The notes below the pieces were generated by a model. It ran no database searches. It saw only the letters and a program-made list of their open reading frames with translations, and was not told the origin of the DNA. Shown here piece by piece: positions 1-13,284 of a stretch of DNA of 64,000 nt (the first letter of the stretch is position 1; every line of letters starts with the position of its first letter). Position numbers and translations under genes: made by a program. Origin of the DNA: Micropterus salmoides (lineage: Eukaryota > Chordata > Actinopteri > Centrarchiformes > Centrarchidae); contig NW_024040374.1 in the NCBI RefSeq assembly GCF_014851395.1, forward strand, positions 26,678,772 to 26,742,771, read 5' to 3'.

Positions 1-65
1 ATATGCAGAAAACTAAAATTAGGAAGGGGGCATTTACTTTTTCACAGCACTGTATTGATCACTTT

Positions 66-216
66 GGGGTGGCGATAGTACAGTGGATAAAACACATTCC
101 TTTGGTGTGAGAGACCCGGGTTCAATTCCACACTGTGACACATTCACCAACGTGTCCCTGAGCAAGACACTTAACCCCTAGTTGCTCCAGAGGTGTGTGA
201 CCTCTGACATATATAG
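66..216 (+). repeat. tRNA-derived SINE
   Basis: The head carries RNA polymerase III promoter elements: an A-box-like TAGTACAGTGG at 76-86 and a B box GGTTCAATTCC at 119-129. The body continues with a run about accounts of 'ctgagcaagacacttaaccc', which I recall as common to many fish SINE copies. The tRNA-like part does not fold as a complete tRNA because the acceptor arm is missing, so this is a SINE head rather than a tRNA gene. The 3' end runs into a CA/TA microsatellite. The family name is not assigned. It lies in the intron downstream of gabrg3 exon 5. Confidence 0.75.
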
Positions 217-262
217 CACACACACACACACACATATATGTATATACACAGTATATATGGTG
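217..262. repeat. CA/TA microsatellite at SINE tail
   Basis: A short CA run is followed by alternating TA/TG sequence directly after the SINE body. Simple-sequence tails are common at SINE 3' ends. Confidence 0.8.
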
Positions 263-323
263 ATAAGTGCAAATAATTGAGTGGTCCTATATAGCAACAC
301 TACATTGAACAAGGTGCACTTAC

Positions 324-406
324 AGCTGGAGAAGATGAGTGGACAGGAGTGTTCGTCCATTGGAAAGTTGTGCAACTGCAGCTGGCATTCTGCATTTATT
401 GTCAGT
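324..406 (-). CDS. gabrg3: GABA-A receptor gamma-3 subunit, exon 5 (83 bp)
   Basis: This exon encodes the start of the Cys-loop of a pentameric ligand-gated chloride channel subunit acting at the neuronal plasma membrane. On the minus strand it is preceded by a pyrimidine-rich tract and AG, and followed by GTAAGT. Its 83 bp read A + 27 codons + T. The peptide contains CQLQLHNFPMDEHSC, that is, two cysteines separated by 13 residues, which is the defining Cys-loop spacing. The exon length and the phases (2 in, 1 base left out) match the known exon structure of vertebrate GABA-A gamma genes. The residues PLIFSS after the loop favour gamma-3 over gamma-2 from memory of the family. The previous exon is at 5862-6082. 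The next exon lies outside the window. Confidence 0.93.
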
Positions 407-3400
407 CTGAAAAGAAAACGATAGAATCAACTTGTGATAAATATCTCCTCTCTTAGTATAGCAGTGAAGGATTTAATGTGAAATCACAGTCAGCCTTTCA
501 AAGTATCACATCTATGAAAGTAATTTGTTGAATATTATCTATTAAAAAAATGGGACAAGGATGTGGGTATGAATGCATTAGTGGACGTTAACTGTGATAA
601 AAAAAAACTAACTCTCAGCCTCGAGTGGGCCAGCAATTTTCAAACTACAGTGTAGATATTCAAGGACCACAATCAGTTAGTGGGAGACAGCTATGAATGG
701 AGATCGTGAGGCATTTCTAAATCAGGTCCTACAGGGGCAGAGGTTGAGGAAGAATCTGCCCTTTACAGCTTGTTTTAATATAAATTGCTTCTTGAATTTC
801 CCTCAAGGCCATTTGTCATCAAACAAGTGCAAAAACACGTTGATAACAGTCTTTTAAAAGTTGTGTCTAAGTTTTTCAGACCCTGACAAAATGTCAAAGT
901 CAACAATATGACCTTTTACCCAGTTTGCACCTGATTCTTCAAAACACACAATGAGACTTTAGCTCAGTGTGGTGCACAGTACACTGTATATTGATTAGTC
1001 CATTAATTGATTAGTTGATCAACAGAAAGTTAAAGGGACCCTGTAGAGTTTGTGACCACTGGCAGAATTAGGAGGTATGTTTTGATGAGTGGGTCCACGT
1101 TTTCTTTGTACGTTGTATGGAGGAAACACATGCTCACACACACCTTCCTGCCAGTTGTTTCCTTTATCCTACCGATCGACAAATGGCAGTAATGCAATGC
1201 GCAAGACAAATCTAGAGAAGATGACTGCAAGCTTGTAAACGCGGATGTAAACAAGGCAGGATTATGAACAACAACAAAAAGGTTTCATAGGGAGGAAATG
1301 CATTTACTTGTGTCAGACCTCGAGGACCCACACAATATGTTTTGAGCAGAAACAATGAATGTGAACAGAGCTTGTTTAAAAGAAGAAGCCTGGATACCTC
1401 TGATCTGCAAAAACTCCAATTATTCTTTGGTTCCAGCTTCTCCAATATGAGATTATGTTGCTTTTCTCTGTTTTATAACACTTTAATCTGAATATGTTTG
1501 AGTTTTGGACTGTTGGTCACATAAAACAACACATCTGATGATGTTAACTTGGACTGTGTTTGACACTCTACTGTAGAGACCAAACATTAATCAGTCAATC
1601 AGGAAAATACTTGTTACTTGCAGCCCCAGTATACTGTTTTATTAATATCCTAAAATAATACAATAAAAATTACAATTACATACTGTGAGTAGTTTATATA
1701 GTATATATGTTTTATAATTATTCATTATTGTATCTTGTTAACATGCATCACTGTAACCTTAGATATTCATGGGAGCAATAATCTTAATTGAAAAATGAAA
1801 GGTGGACTTTTATGACATTATTCAGCCTTCAGTGGCCTTTAATTCACAAAACTCATAACAGACAGAGTGATGAGTGACCAGCTGAGTCCCTCTATGGACT
1901 AGGATTGAGAAACATTGGTGTGGGGAGACAATGGGACATTGTATATCTTGATTTTTCCCACTGCTCTGTTACCATGTGTACTCCCACGATGAAGATGTAC
2001 CAACAAACCAACACTTAGAAAACAGCCCACTGCAATTAGCATGTGCAGATTCTTTGGAAATCTGTCTGTGGTGTAGCTGAACACCAGCAGTCCCTTAAGA
2101 CTAGACACGCCTGTGGATGTAATGATGTTGTTGTTGACCCTCAATTAAAAACCAGTTAAAGAAAGTAACATTTGTTATCTCAGTGGGAAAGGAGACTACA
2201 TGAAGCATTAAGAGTGTCTGACCTCTTCTGACATGATGAAATAGGCTGACTGGTTTCACACATCAGCCTGAATTTACAGTAAAGTACAAAACACCTGAGT
2301 TTGAGAAAACAACCGGAGGTAACATTTAATAAAGTATGTTAAAAGCAGGTTTCTGGTGGTTAAAAGATGTGTTGCATTTGTCCAAAATGGTTTTGTCCCC
2401 TCACTTACAGAGTGCAAGATAAAGATCAAAATGAGAGAAAAAGGACAAGTACATTTGTGAGCTATATATGTAATGTTAAAGAGTACAGATTTAGGACAGC
2501 AGTCGCAAGTAGAGGAAAAAAATCTTTGTAATGTAATTCTGTTGTGATCTTTAAACCTCATTAAAGCATGGAATTGGGACAATATCATGCATGTGGGAGA
2601 GGCACAGATATCACAAAATGTCATCTCTGTTTACTGCAGCCAAGCCAATGCACAATTAATACCGAATGACATTTCATTGTCTTTCTCTCGTGCCATCAAC
2701 GGATATTACTCCTCTAAGTTTCCCTGAATTCTCAATTTCAATAGAAATGTATGAGGGAGAATCTAGCTGGGCTTTGTTTGTGACTTTTGTGAATTGTTCC
2801 TCGGGTCCAACACAATGTTTTATACACTGACATGAATTGAAAAAGCCAAGGCAAGAAAAAGTTTTATAATGCTAGAGCTAAATGTATCTTCCCCGTGTTC
2901 AATGGCTTCTACTAAAACACAGAAAAGTCCTTAAACATTATCAATTACAACTCTGGAGATGGCTCAAAACACCAAGGCCAGTGACAAAAATATTGAGGAC
3001 AGTCTGGAGATGCTTATTTCTGAAGGAGCAGTTTATGTTGAGTGCTCCAATTACAAGGAGTGCTTTAGGGCATGAGGGTGGCTGCCTTAATAAATTGGTC
3101 TTAAAGCTCAACCAAGCAAATTGCACTTACATTTGGTAATGACAGGGGCTAATTGCTTTTGCGCTGCTTTTTTGGGGAATGTTTTGTATAGATTTCTTAA
3201 TGAATAAGACTGCTAAAGTCTGATTCAATATGAACTGATTGGTTGATGAGATAAACCTCATGAATTCCCAAGGGGGGAGTTTAAATGGTCACATGGCACA
3301 GATAACATGGAGTTTTAGCAAAGCAATTATAGGAACCATGTTAAGAAATGTCAATACAGCTTTCATAGGTTACTTAACATCCTACATAATCTGTATAGCA

Positions 3401-5861
3401 AAGTTTTATATATCAATTGTTTCAGTAATTTTTCAAGAAAAAACACCAACCAGTGAGAACATTTCACTCGCACTGTACATTCAGTATACATTATACTATT
3501 AAAGTAACATTACACTTTTTATTTAATGTTATAATATTATACAAATTTTCACTAGTTCCTCCTCTAGGTTGTGGACAGTGTAGTGGTGGAGTATCTGTCC
3601 CTGGTTCAAAAACTAGTCCCACATGCCACAAGCTGTAATGCATCAATCACAGCAGAGTTTTCTGTGTTGTGTGTTATTACTGTGATGACTGATAAGTGGT
3701 AAAATAAATAAAAAAACACACTGTTGTCAAATGAAAAAAAAACTTAAAAAATATTTTAAGGTCCATGGTGTGTCCAAATAAATATGTAAGTAATAAATGG
3801 TTTGTTAATAAACTCTGTATTACAGGAAGCTTTTTCACTGTGCTCCTAAATTTCTTTGTGTGCCCTGGAGTAGAATGGAAATGGGACAAAATCACCAAAA
3901 TCGAGAGAGATGGGATGTTTTCACTAACCAGTAAGGTACAGAAAATCTGAAAAAGTAAAAGTAATATGTCAAACCTACTCAAGTAAAAGTACTTGGTCAA
4001 ATAACTACTCAAAGTACAAGTTACTTCACAAGTCATTCTATGCAAGTCAAAGCAAACTCTCAAGTCTCTTTTTGGGATAATAAGTGTTGCATCTGCTGTG
4101 CTTCAGTTAAAAATAGCTGCTGTGCAACATGGTTATTTCTAGTGCACTTTGTTTTGCATGTTCATTATCTCTAATTTAGCTATTTCTGTTTTTAATCTAC
4201 ATGAAGGTATCAATAAGCTCACTTTAATATATCATACTTGCTTGCTGCCCAGCATACTATTGTTGCCTATTAAAGCCAACCAAACCACTTGCTTTTCTAT
4301 GATTTGCCTTCTCCAATAGCTCAGACACCCAATACAATATGTTCACTCCTAAAGCATTTCTGAACATAATCCTTACAACGTAAAGGAGTACCGTGGCAAT
4401 AACATGGGAGCATCCCCTTGTTGAATCAAGTCTACATATAAAAGGAAGCCCTGTGCGTAAAACCCAACAGGGCAGTTGTATCCACCCATTTCTACTCTGT
4501 CCCGATGTATCTCAAAAATCATTGTTTCCTAAATAAATGACAGTGAAATGAGTGAAAGCCAAACTCAGTTTCACTGCCACAAAACAAATAGCAACCAATG
4601 CAAATTGAAAAGAAATATGCTATTTTCTTTCAAAGGAAAGCCATGGTCTGCACAACGAGAGGATTCTGTTAATATATCAGAATCAGTCCAGTGACCATCT
4701 GACTTAGATGTAGTGTGTAGTTTTGAACACAATTTTGACCCGATGATGGTGCTAAATGAAATTTAAAACAATTTATCCCGAGGGGAACACACATTTCTGT
4801 ACCAAATTAAATGAGATATTTCACTCAAAAACACAACTAAGAACTGCAGGGGCTGGTAAGTAAGTCATTTTGAGGGGCCAGAACATAGTCAATTGATAAT
4901 TTAAGACTAATTGTTGGATAACTCAGTCAGTAGGTCTTTTAATCATAGAGTTGTGTGTCCAATCCCCACAGTGTGTGAATATCTTTTCTCTGCCTCTTCA
5001 ACAATCTAATTATGAAGAGACTATTTCACATGCGCACAATAAAGCTTGTGCTGGAGTATGTACGTCCCGGCGACTGGTCTACATCCATCACCTTAAGGAC
5101 CATTATTTTCATTTTCCCAGACAGAGGACATTCCTGCGCTTCTCATTCAGGGCAATTCAATCTCACATTTCCTGACATCCATTTCAGAGGTGTGTCAAGC
5201 AAGCCACAGACTCTTTTGAATGAACATTCAAAAGCATGGGCCTTAAGTAAAAGCTCTCAATTTAACTCATCCAATCCTTCCAATAGTTGTTGAGATATCT
5301 CAGTCTGGACCAAAGTGATGGACTGACCACCAAGCAACATTGTCATCCATAGAGCTACAGTATGTCGGTAGTGTGGCTAAAGAAATGTCAACCTCAGAGC
5401 TTCTGCACTCAATGAGGCGCATGTAGGAAAACCAAAAAAGTATAAGGTATATCCATGCCTTACCAACCTCCTACAGTTTATGTGGGTACTAGTTTGGAAT
5501 ATTCAAAAACGTACCCAGACTATTCTCCCGAAATAATGGAGTTGTCCCATGTCCAGTCATAAAGTAATCTGGTGTCCTGCTGTCACTTTTCTGTGCATTC
5601 CAACATATGCAATTTGATGTTAGACATGCAAACTCATTGTTATAAGTTGTGATTGATCATTTATTTATAGCTGTCGTTAATGATAAACACAATTAGAATA
5701 TATTCACTTAAGATTTGCTTGGGTGTGCAGAACATACATTTTGCATTTGTATTGTATTTCTTCACTGAGGAACAGAAGTAGGTAACAGAAGTCCTCCACT
5801 CTAAAAGGATAGCTTTGGTTTTACTATATCAGGGATAAAGTGGCCAAAAAACGATTTTTAC
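407..5861 (-). other. gabrg3: gabrg3 intron 4 (about 5.5 kb)
   Basis: Sequence between exons 4 and 5 bounded by a GTAAAA donor (minus strand, at 5861) and an AG acceptor (at 407). It is AT-rich with no convincing coding sequence. Around 1029-1450 there is sequence resembling dispersed fish repeats. Around 3950-4030 there is a CTACTCAAGTA-type stretch resembling a fish hAT-like MITE, and 4735-4830 and 5265-5375 resemble the repeat annotated at 6495-7010. Elsewhere (1450-3900, 4050-4730) I see nothing I can name. Confidence 0.85.
5265..5375 (+). repeat. Fragment of dispersed repeat shared with 6495-7010
   Basis: The segment reads 'gttgagatatctcagtctgg' then a run 'accaaagtgatggactgacc', and closely parallels 'tggaccaaagtggtggactg' at about 6940-6960. 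The match within this window shows it is repetitive. A further weak copy lies at 4735-4830. The class is unresolved. Confidence 0.6.
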
Positions 5862-6082
5862 CTTAAGGTGTAAAGTATTTTCCCATCGTTCCATATTCTG
5901 AGCAGCTGGTTAGGCATTGTAATCCAGTGGGAATCTGCATTCTTGGAGTTTCTGAAGATGGTATCTGGTAGCCAAATAAGTCCAACCATATTGCTGTTCA
6001 AAGTCAATTTTTTCATTGTGCTGTTGTAACTGAGACGGCTGTCCGTCCACGTCTGGGCAAAGATGATGTCGATTTGGTATTC
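5862..6082 (-). CDS. gabrg3: GABA-A receptor gamma-3 subunit, exon 4 (221 bp)
   Basis: This encodes part of the extracellular beta-sandwich of the subunit. The minus strand has a TTTTTAG acceptor and a GTAAAA donor. The 221 bp read as 73 codons plus AG, and the AG joins the first A of exon 5 to give Arg. Recognisable family motifs are IDIIFAQTWTDSRL, an N-glycosylation sequon NST, LNSNMVGLIWLPDTIFRNSK, and RIWNDGKILYTL. The IWLPDTIFRNS and LLRIWNDG blocks are characteristic of GABA-A gamma subunits, and the TIFRNSK form fits gamma-3. No stop or frameshift is present. A longer open frame overlapping it in another phase (5910-6140) is a shadow of this exon. Exon length and phase equal those of other vertebrate gamma genes. 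Confidence 0.95.
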
Positions 6083-6494
6083 CTAAAAAGAGACAATCAA
6101 AAGACATGTAGGTAAGATATGCAGCATCATCTGATGCCATTCCATTTAAAAAACATCACAGATGCAGTTCTGTGTCCTAAGTGAAAAAGAAAAAAAAGGA
6201 GCAACTTCACCTGCTGCTCAAGAGTATCGATTTTCTTTTTAAATGACACTGAATAGACGGATTATAGGTTTCAGCAACACATCTCTGTACACCATCTATC
6301 CTTCATCACTTTCACCAGCGGGAGCATTTATCATTTTACTTGTTCACTGGCCCGTATGTCGAGCACAGACTTCACCTGGCACCTCTCAGTGATTTGCTTT
6401 ACTCACCATTGTGCTGACAGCAAACTCTCCATGGCTGCAGTGCATCTGAGGGTGAGCCTGTGGTTTTAAATTCCACAGAAACTCATTTTTTGAT

Positions 6495-7010
6495 GATCTT
6501 AGTTTACCTTGTTAGCATGCTACCATTTGCTAATTAGCACTAAACACAAACTACAGCAGAGGCTGATGGGAATGTCATTAGTTTGGTCATAAACCAAAGT
6601 AATGGACACAATGAAATTTTGACCTGATGATGGCGCTAGATGGAAAGTGTACCAAATCTCATGTATATACATTAAATAGTAGACGTTTCACACAAAACCT
6701 CATGGCAGCACTAGAGGAAAAATTAGAGGATCATCACCAAAGTCTTTAGTGTACGGTACAACTACTGTATGTCTCCACAGAGTTTGGTACCAATCAAGTA
6801 GATATGAGATATTTTTACTGGACAAGAGAAAACTGCTGGTGGCACTAGATGAAGAGTCAAGGAATCAGGTTTCATCCTCTGGGGACCATGAATGTCTGTC
6901 GGGTCAATCAATCCAATTGCTGTTTATATATTTTTGTCTGGACCAAAGTGGTGGACTGACCGACCAACAGAGCTAGGCATCCCTAGATCCATGACACTAG
7001 CTAAAGAAAT
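6495..7010 (+). repeat. Dispersed repeat with degenerate internal units
   Basis: Three related units of roughly 110-130 bp are visible, each with a phrase of the type 'GGCGCTAGATGGAAAG', at about 6630-6650, 6700-6730 and 6838-6860. The end unit carries 'tggaccaaagtggtggactg'. Related fragments occur at 4735-4830, 5265-5375 and 53930-54180. It opens with a 'gttagcatgctaccatttgc' phrase. From memory this is a common percomorph dispersed repeat, but its transposon class is not evident here. Confidence 0.6.
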
Positions 7011-7270
7011 TACAGAAATAAAACAGCACTGTTCTCATATGGTCTGTGGTGCAGAGACCCTCCAGAGAGGTTAATAGCATACATGTTGCTCACTAAAACA
7101 TCCTGTTCCTTAGCAGAACCCTCTGGCCAGAAAAGTAAACACAGCAGATACGTGTGTTTGAAACCTTTAGGGTTTTACAAGCCTCTTTACCGACACGTTG
7201 TAGTGACTCTGTATGAGGAAACATGGAAAAGGAGACCCAAATGCAGACACTTGCGGCAGAGCAAGCTGAA

Positions 7271-7504
7271 TTAAAGGCCCTTCTTTACAGGTTTAGAGGT
7301 ACATGGGCATGAGTGGACCACCGTATCAGTAGAACGACACTGATGATCTGGTAAATGAGAATGTGGCTGATACAAATAGTAAATACACAGGGGCCTAACA
7401 AGGTAATGAGGGATGGTGTGTATGGAGAAGCAAGGACAGGTGACTGACAGGAGCAGCAGAGTCAAAAGGGACGGAGAATTAATACATGGCCAATGTATGT
7501 AATG
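7271..7504. other. Intron stretch, nothing recognised
   Basis: There is an open frame on the minus strand, but it lacks similarity to anything I know, codon structure or splice context. Confidence 0.4.
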
Positions 7505-7923
7505 AGCAGTTCGACATTTTGGAAAATACACTAATTCACTTTCTTGCTGAGATTTTGATGAAAAGACTGACACCACTCTCTTGTCCGTACAGTAAATATG
7601 GAGCTACAGCCATCAGCTAATTTACGTGTCTTAGCATAAAGACCATTTTAATTTACATCAATCTTCTGATGGACAACAAAGCATTTCTGATTTTGGTATG
7701 TAAATTAGTGAGCTGAAGTGCTGCTAGGACGATTTTTAAACCTTTGGACAGCTTTAGGTTAGATATTTACCTCTTCCAGTCTTTATGCCAAGCTAAGGTA
7801 ACTGGCTGCTAGCAGCAGCTTCATATTAAGTATACAGTCATAAGAGTGGTATCATTCTTTTCAAATAACTCTTGGCAAGAACAAAGATGGGCTCATTACC
7901 CCAAACATTAAACTATTCCTTTA
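7505..7923. mobile_element. Foldback MITE with long inverted repeats
   Basis: The left arm begins 'gttcgacattttgg' (about 7508) and continues through 'tttcttgctgag', 'gacaccactctcttgtc' and 'ggagctacagccatcagc' to 'ttagcataaagacc'. The right arm reads back the complements in order: 'gtctttatgccaagctaa', 'cagcagcttcatatt', 'aagagtggtatca', 'ctcttggcaagaa', then 'aaactattcctttaa'. Each arm is about 140 bp with many mismatches, so the copy is old. There is no coding capacity. From memory this matches a foldback MITE abundant in percomorph fish. A target duplication was not identified with confidence. Confidence 0.75.
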
Positions 7924-8547
7924 AATACATGCTATATATCCCGTAATGTAATCTGGCATGTGTTAAATCGTGCCCTTGCAAGACTACTGACTATGCAAAG
8001 ATTTCAGATAAAGGTTATAAGATCCCATTTAACCTGTTGTTGTCCATATAAAGTAAACTAATAAGTAAAGTAAACTAGTCTCTCATTCATTCAAGCAGTA
8101 AAACGTCACATCAACATTAAACTAACATGCTGGGCTGCTCCGATGAATCCTATCAATGAATCTGGGTATTTATTTATTTGTGTCTTTCGTCAAAATCTGA
8201 AAACAAGTACAAATATAAAAAACTTGACGCAGACACATGGTTTGAAATGGTGCAGTCAGCTCAAGGGTAATCATCGGTGACATAGGAAGGCAGTGTGTGC
8301 CTTGTGGTTGGTAAAACTACAAAAATATAATTGGACATACACACACACACAACAGTAAGAAACTCTGTAAACCATCTGCAGCTCTTTAATTTGTTTCTAA
8401 ATGTACTGGAGTTGTGATTAAAACAGCCACATCACTGCTGCCTAACATTAATTGGAAACAAGATGCAATTTAATGAGGGAAACAATTGCTCCATTAATCG
8501 TGTATAAGATGATATGTGGCTACTTACAGCTACTTACTATACATGGG

Positions 8548-8985
8548 TGTCATGATCCGGTTGTACTATCCTCACAGCCCTAGTATTTCCTCTGTTTTCC
8601 CATTCCTAGTGTTTCTATCTTCTCTGTGTGTGGGTGTGTGTATTTGGGCATGGCGCTCCTGGCTCTCCTCCTGAAGCCGCACTCATTTAGTCACCCGTGG
8701 CTCCTGTGCACATCTGAGAGCCATTCCACAATCAAAACCTGCAGTACTTCAACACCAGCTCTACACGATTGTTTGCTCTGTTCCTGATTCCTGTGTTGGT
8801 TCTTGCGTGTGCCTCAGGTCTTGGTCCTGGAGAAAGCAGTATTCCGTCTGTCTGCCTTAATCAGCGTACACTGTGTTTTTCCACCTCCTGCCTGCACAGA
8901 GAGACTCACTGCTAGTAGGAACTCACTCAACACAACTGTTAATAAATCCACTGTGACTTTCCTTTTACTCCTGTCTCAGTGTCTG
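8548..8985 (+). repeat. Unclassified interspersed repeat, LTR-like ends
   Basis: A GC-richer island in an AT-rich intron, beginning 'tgtcatgatccgg' and containing C/T-rich sequence and an AATAAA at about 8941, followed by 'tgtctcagtgtctgcaattg'. Its composition and order (TG start, AATAAA near the 3' end) resemble a solo LTR or a non-autonomous element. No second copy or target duplication is visible. The 63680-64000 stretch has similar composition. The open frame at 8803-9078 is probably incidental. Confidence 0.4.
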
Positions 8986-11900
8986 CAATTGAATCCTCAG
9001 TTTCTCCAGCTTGTAAAAATAGGTGACGATGTAAACAATGCCCATGTTATGAAATTTTTTTTTAAAGTACGCAAATAAGTGTGAGTACTCCCCCCTTTGT
9101 AATCTCACTGCAGTGATCCTGCTGTTCAAGCTCAGACAAAGCCAAACATCTATTCAGCAGCAGTTGAGTTCTTGGGTCTCCTTTAGCAACAATACAGATA
9201 AAGATGTACAGTATAATGAAATTAATAATAGACTGCCCTCCTCTGGCAACCCACACCTTTTCATACTGCTGCCACCGCCTGAGATGCATTTGACCTTTTA
9301 CCCAGTCTCTGCACCAGTTTGAATAGCTCACCAATTAGAATGAAGTCTATAATCAAGCGAATCACTGGGTGATCATGACCTTTAATTGTATGGAGCTCAG
9401 GGGATTTGAAAAAAAAACTGAACATTATCCAGGATTTAATGACCAGTGGAGGAAAAGGGCTGCAAATCAAATAAACAGAACTAATATGAGCTGAAGCAAT
9501 CACATCTGGAACTAGCGAGTTCCAGATGGAGGGTGAGAGGTAAGTCTCTAACACAATAACACACCAAAATTTCAAGCTTTGTAATCGCTTATATAATTTC
9601 ACATTAGAAGGAAATTATAACTAAGCTGAAAGAGTATCGATCTCATTTCCTCTCCCCGCTGCCTACAACGGCTTTTCAGTCTCTACAGCAGGCATTGCTG
9701 TGAAGAAAATAGGTCTTTCACCTCAACTGCCTCAGAGGAGCTGCTATATTATGTTTGCTGATTATGAGTTACTGTATATATTCGCAGTAAAATCAAAGAT
9801 ATTGCTGCACAGTTGGAAAAGACCCCCACATGATAAATTCATTCAAACTTAAATACAGAACAGATTATCCCCTGAGACATGCAGACCTGACAGGTGCTTA
9901 ATACTGCACCGAAATACCACCTGTATAGATATTAAAAATAGCACGTCCAATTTTGAAGCAACAATTTTGGGAAGGTCCCTTCCTGTCAATGTGACAACTC
10001 CTTGTACAAAGCCAGGTTAATGAAGAAATGTTTTGAGTTTGGGTTGGAAGAAAATGAATTGCCTGCTCGAAGCCCTGACCGCCACCACCTTCAGGATGAA
10101 TTGAAATGTCTACTGCCAGCCAGGCCTTATCACCCAACATCAGTTTCAGACCTCGCTTTTTGCTGAATGAGAGAAAATCCCTGTAGCAAGGTTCAAAATC
10201 TTGTGGAAAGCCTGAAACCAGAATAGGGAAGGGTGCATGTATCTGCTTTTGGAGTGAATTGTTAAATAGTATAATGTTCAGGTGGCCACAAACTTTTGTA
10301 TGTAACAAAAAAAAAAGAAAAAAGATCCATACGAAGATGCATATGCACACTGAAGGTTATTGATCGCATTTTTAACTAAAAGATTTAAAAGTTTTAGCTT
10401 TTTATGTGTCACTGTTTAAATTAGGAGAAACTTTTACATGAAAATTTTGTGGCAAAATCAGGTCATTATATCTGTTTGGATTTGATCACGGGGGTGAAGT
10501 AATTCTGTGCAAATTTTGTGTGAAGAGTTTAACTTGACAATCTTTGACACTGCGCTGTTGACCAATAGAAAAAATCTCTCGTTATTATATTTATAGTTTT
10601 TGGCTTTTTCCCTTTCTTTCATATATTTTCACACATGTAATAAGTTTGCAAAGTGAAAAGTCAGAATTTTCCAAGTCGACTTTTTAATGCCTTTGTTCAT
10701 CCTGGCTGCAGCCAGTGCTGTCACCCTAATACTTCCAGGGGTTTGTTCCTGCTTGCTCTATAGACCTTACATTGTGATGGCTTCACAAGTTTTTTATTGC
10801 TTTAGGACAGTTTTATAAATTAAAACCTTATTGACATTGTTTGTAGTTCGAGGTGTCCTGTCCTGGCATTTTTGTTGCAATACCACGAGTGGTCACTGGG
10901 CAACACTGGAAGCAAGTATGGCAGTGCCGTATGGCAGTGCCGTATCAGGTCGGTTGACAGCTAGCATTTTCCCGACTGGCTAATACATTAGCAGCTCTGA
11001 TGACTCACAGACTTAGTTGACATCACCTTGTCAGTGCTTAAGTGTGAGAGGCTGCATGGGCCTGAGATGGTATAATGAGACAGCACTTAGAAACATATTA
11101 AATTATCTTGACTACGCCAAAATTTGTTACGTACAACTGTACAATTGTGGGTTTGGGACTTTTTTTTAATACACTTTTTACTTTATTCACTGCCAAGGCA
11201 AGGACTATCTGTCTGATTTAAAAGTATTCCAGGCTCCTGCCTTACACAGTGGACAAGAGGTCAATCTCAAATGATCATTATTTTTTATCAAATCAGCATT
11301 TTACACTTACATTAAAACATCTTGTTTCTTGCAATTGCTTCTTCCATGTTTGTTTACCTTTTTTAACCTCTGGGCTTCCCCTGGTAACTCTGTTTAACAT
11401 CACAACGCTATGAACTGTGGGTAATTCCCTCAAGCAAAGTCTGCAGACATGCAGACTTATGGAAAGTGAGCATAAAGGGCTCAAAAAGTCATGCATTCAA
11501 CAGTGGCCCTTGTGGACTCACCGGGAATGTACCTCTGAGACCGTGAGGCGATTGGGATTAAGCCTGCAGTATGACCAGGGCTTCAGGAAACTGCCGCACT
11601 GCTGTCTATGGGCTGAAACCTTCAGTCATGGTGCACTCGTGGCCACATTCCAATTAGTAAAGTCACAACAGGTGTTTCCCATTAACTGTCAACGTAAACT
11701 CTCTTCTCTGCCTAATGTGATTCAGTGTGGACTTTTAAGAGATAACGTGTGGAAAGTGAAATATTTAATTCCATCATTTATAATTCACTCCTGTCTAAAA
11801 GATGTTAAGTTGGGTCACGCTGAACAGATTTTCACTTATAATGGAATATTTCCCCATCCACTTTTAAATCATGTGGACAAATGGGAATATTACTCATTAT

Positions 11901-13119
11901 TGAAAATCTGCACATGGCTTAATGTCGACTCTGATATGTGGGGAATTATTCTGCCACAGTTTACCCGGTGTTTGACCAGAATACAAATCAGACAGCGACT
12001 GGGCTGACTAATGGCTCAGGATGGAACGGAAACAGCTGGAATGTGAAGCAGCTTGGTTGAAGCCACCTACCATGATGACACCACTGCTCTGTGCTGCCAG
12101 CAGTGGTTCAGCTTTTCATTAATGTGAAAAGAGAGCAGAGGCATATGCCACTGACCTTCCTGTTCACTTATGCAAATGAGGCATTAGTAATGATTATTTG
12201 AGAATTATATGGATAAACCTTGGTGCACACTATTGTTGTCTGAGCTGGGTAGGATACCACTTACCATCACCACATTCTTTAGATGCAGAGTGCAGGCTTA
12301 CTAGTATAACAACATCCTTCTGTATCCCTGCATGAAGTAAAGTGTCTAGAAACTGGAACTTTAACTAAGAAACATACAACACAACCTTTCCTGCTTTTTG
12401 ATGGGTTGATGACCAGGTGTTGGTGCAAACACGCAAAACAAAAACCATCTTTTTATCTCTCTTTTCTTGTATTCATTAATGTTTTTCCCCAGTAGATTGT
12501 GCGGTTGTGCTGTTACCATGACATTATTGTAAGCTCAAGGACTCAGATAAAATCTCTATTTTTCAGCTCTCCAGCCCTTTTAACCAAACACAAGTACTTA
12601 ATCTCTTTTATCCACTACCAGTCTTCTTCTCCACCCACAGTTCAAGGTAGAACTGAATCATTTTCAGATATAAAACAGTCAGAACATCCTAGTCAAAGAA
12701 ACATTTTTGGACAATAAGTGTGGTATTTTAAAGTTAATTAATTAATTAATAATTTCCAAAACTCCACACGCACCAGATACTGTAAACTAGGGCAATGCGG
12801 CTCGCGCTCTGCAGTGTGAAGGTGGACCTTTCATAATTATGAAGCAAAATGCATGATGTACTGATGCATGCACTGTATCTGTCCTGTGCTTTGAGACATT
12901 TTGTCATGTTCTTTCATTGGCTTGAAATCTCGACTTGTGTCCCCATTAGAATCAGCTAAAGGTCGCTTGGAATGAGGACACAAAGTCACAAAATCCAGGT
13001 TTTCAATGAGCACAGCTTGCATACGGTATGGTTCTTATTCAGGTCTTTTCATCTATTTGTACTAAATGTGTCAAAACATTCACTTTTAAATTAGAGATTA
13101 AGCAAGCTGTATTTGTGAG
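8986..13119. other. Intron, no recognisable feature
   Basis: AT-rich intronic sequence. A 13-bp unit (atggcagtgccgt) is tandemly duplicated at 10918-10943. A 196-codon open frame at 11417-12007 is present but unrecognised. I see no splice-bounded exon of gabrg3 or of another gene here. Confidence 0.5.
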
Positions 13120-13284
13120 TTTCCTTCCTCAGTCTAATGACATGCAGGTCAGGTGAAGTGAAAACCCTACACTGCCCAAAGGGTGTACCACACCTCGCAC
13201 ACAGTGCATGCTGGGATGGGCACCAGCCCCCCTTCACCCTGCAGAGAATAAGAGGGTATAGAAAATAAATGGATGGATGGATGC
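13120..13284 (+). repeat. SINE 3' portion (V-SINE-like body and tail)
   Basis: The stretch contains 'gacatgcaggtcaggtgaa', 'cactgcccaaagggtgtac', 'gcatgctgggatgggcacc', 'accctgcagagaataag' and ends 'gggtatagaaaataaatgg' followed by GGAT repeats. This series resembles the 3' body and LINE-derived tail of fish V-SINEs as I remember them. The tRNA-like head is missing, so the copy is 5' truncated. Confidence 0.7.

Noticed and set aside
66..130. tRNA gene
   Set aside because: A and B boxes are present, but the acceptor stem and full cloverleaf are missing, and the body continues as a SINE.
10918..10943. Tandem 13-bp duplication as a functional site
   Set aside because: Only two copies, no surrounding structure; probably a slippage event.
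11417..12007. 196-codon plus-strand open frame
   Set aside because: No recognisable domain, no splice or promoter context, lies inside the gabrg3 intron; judged a chance frame.
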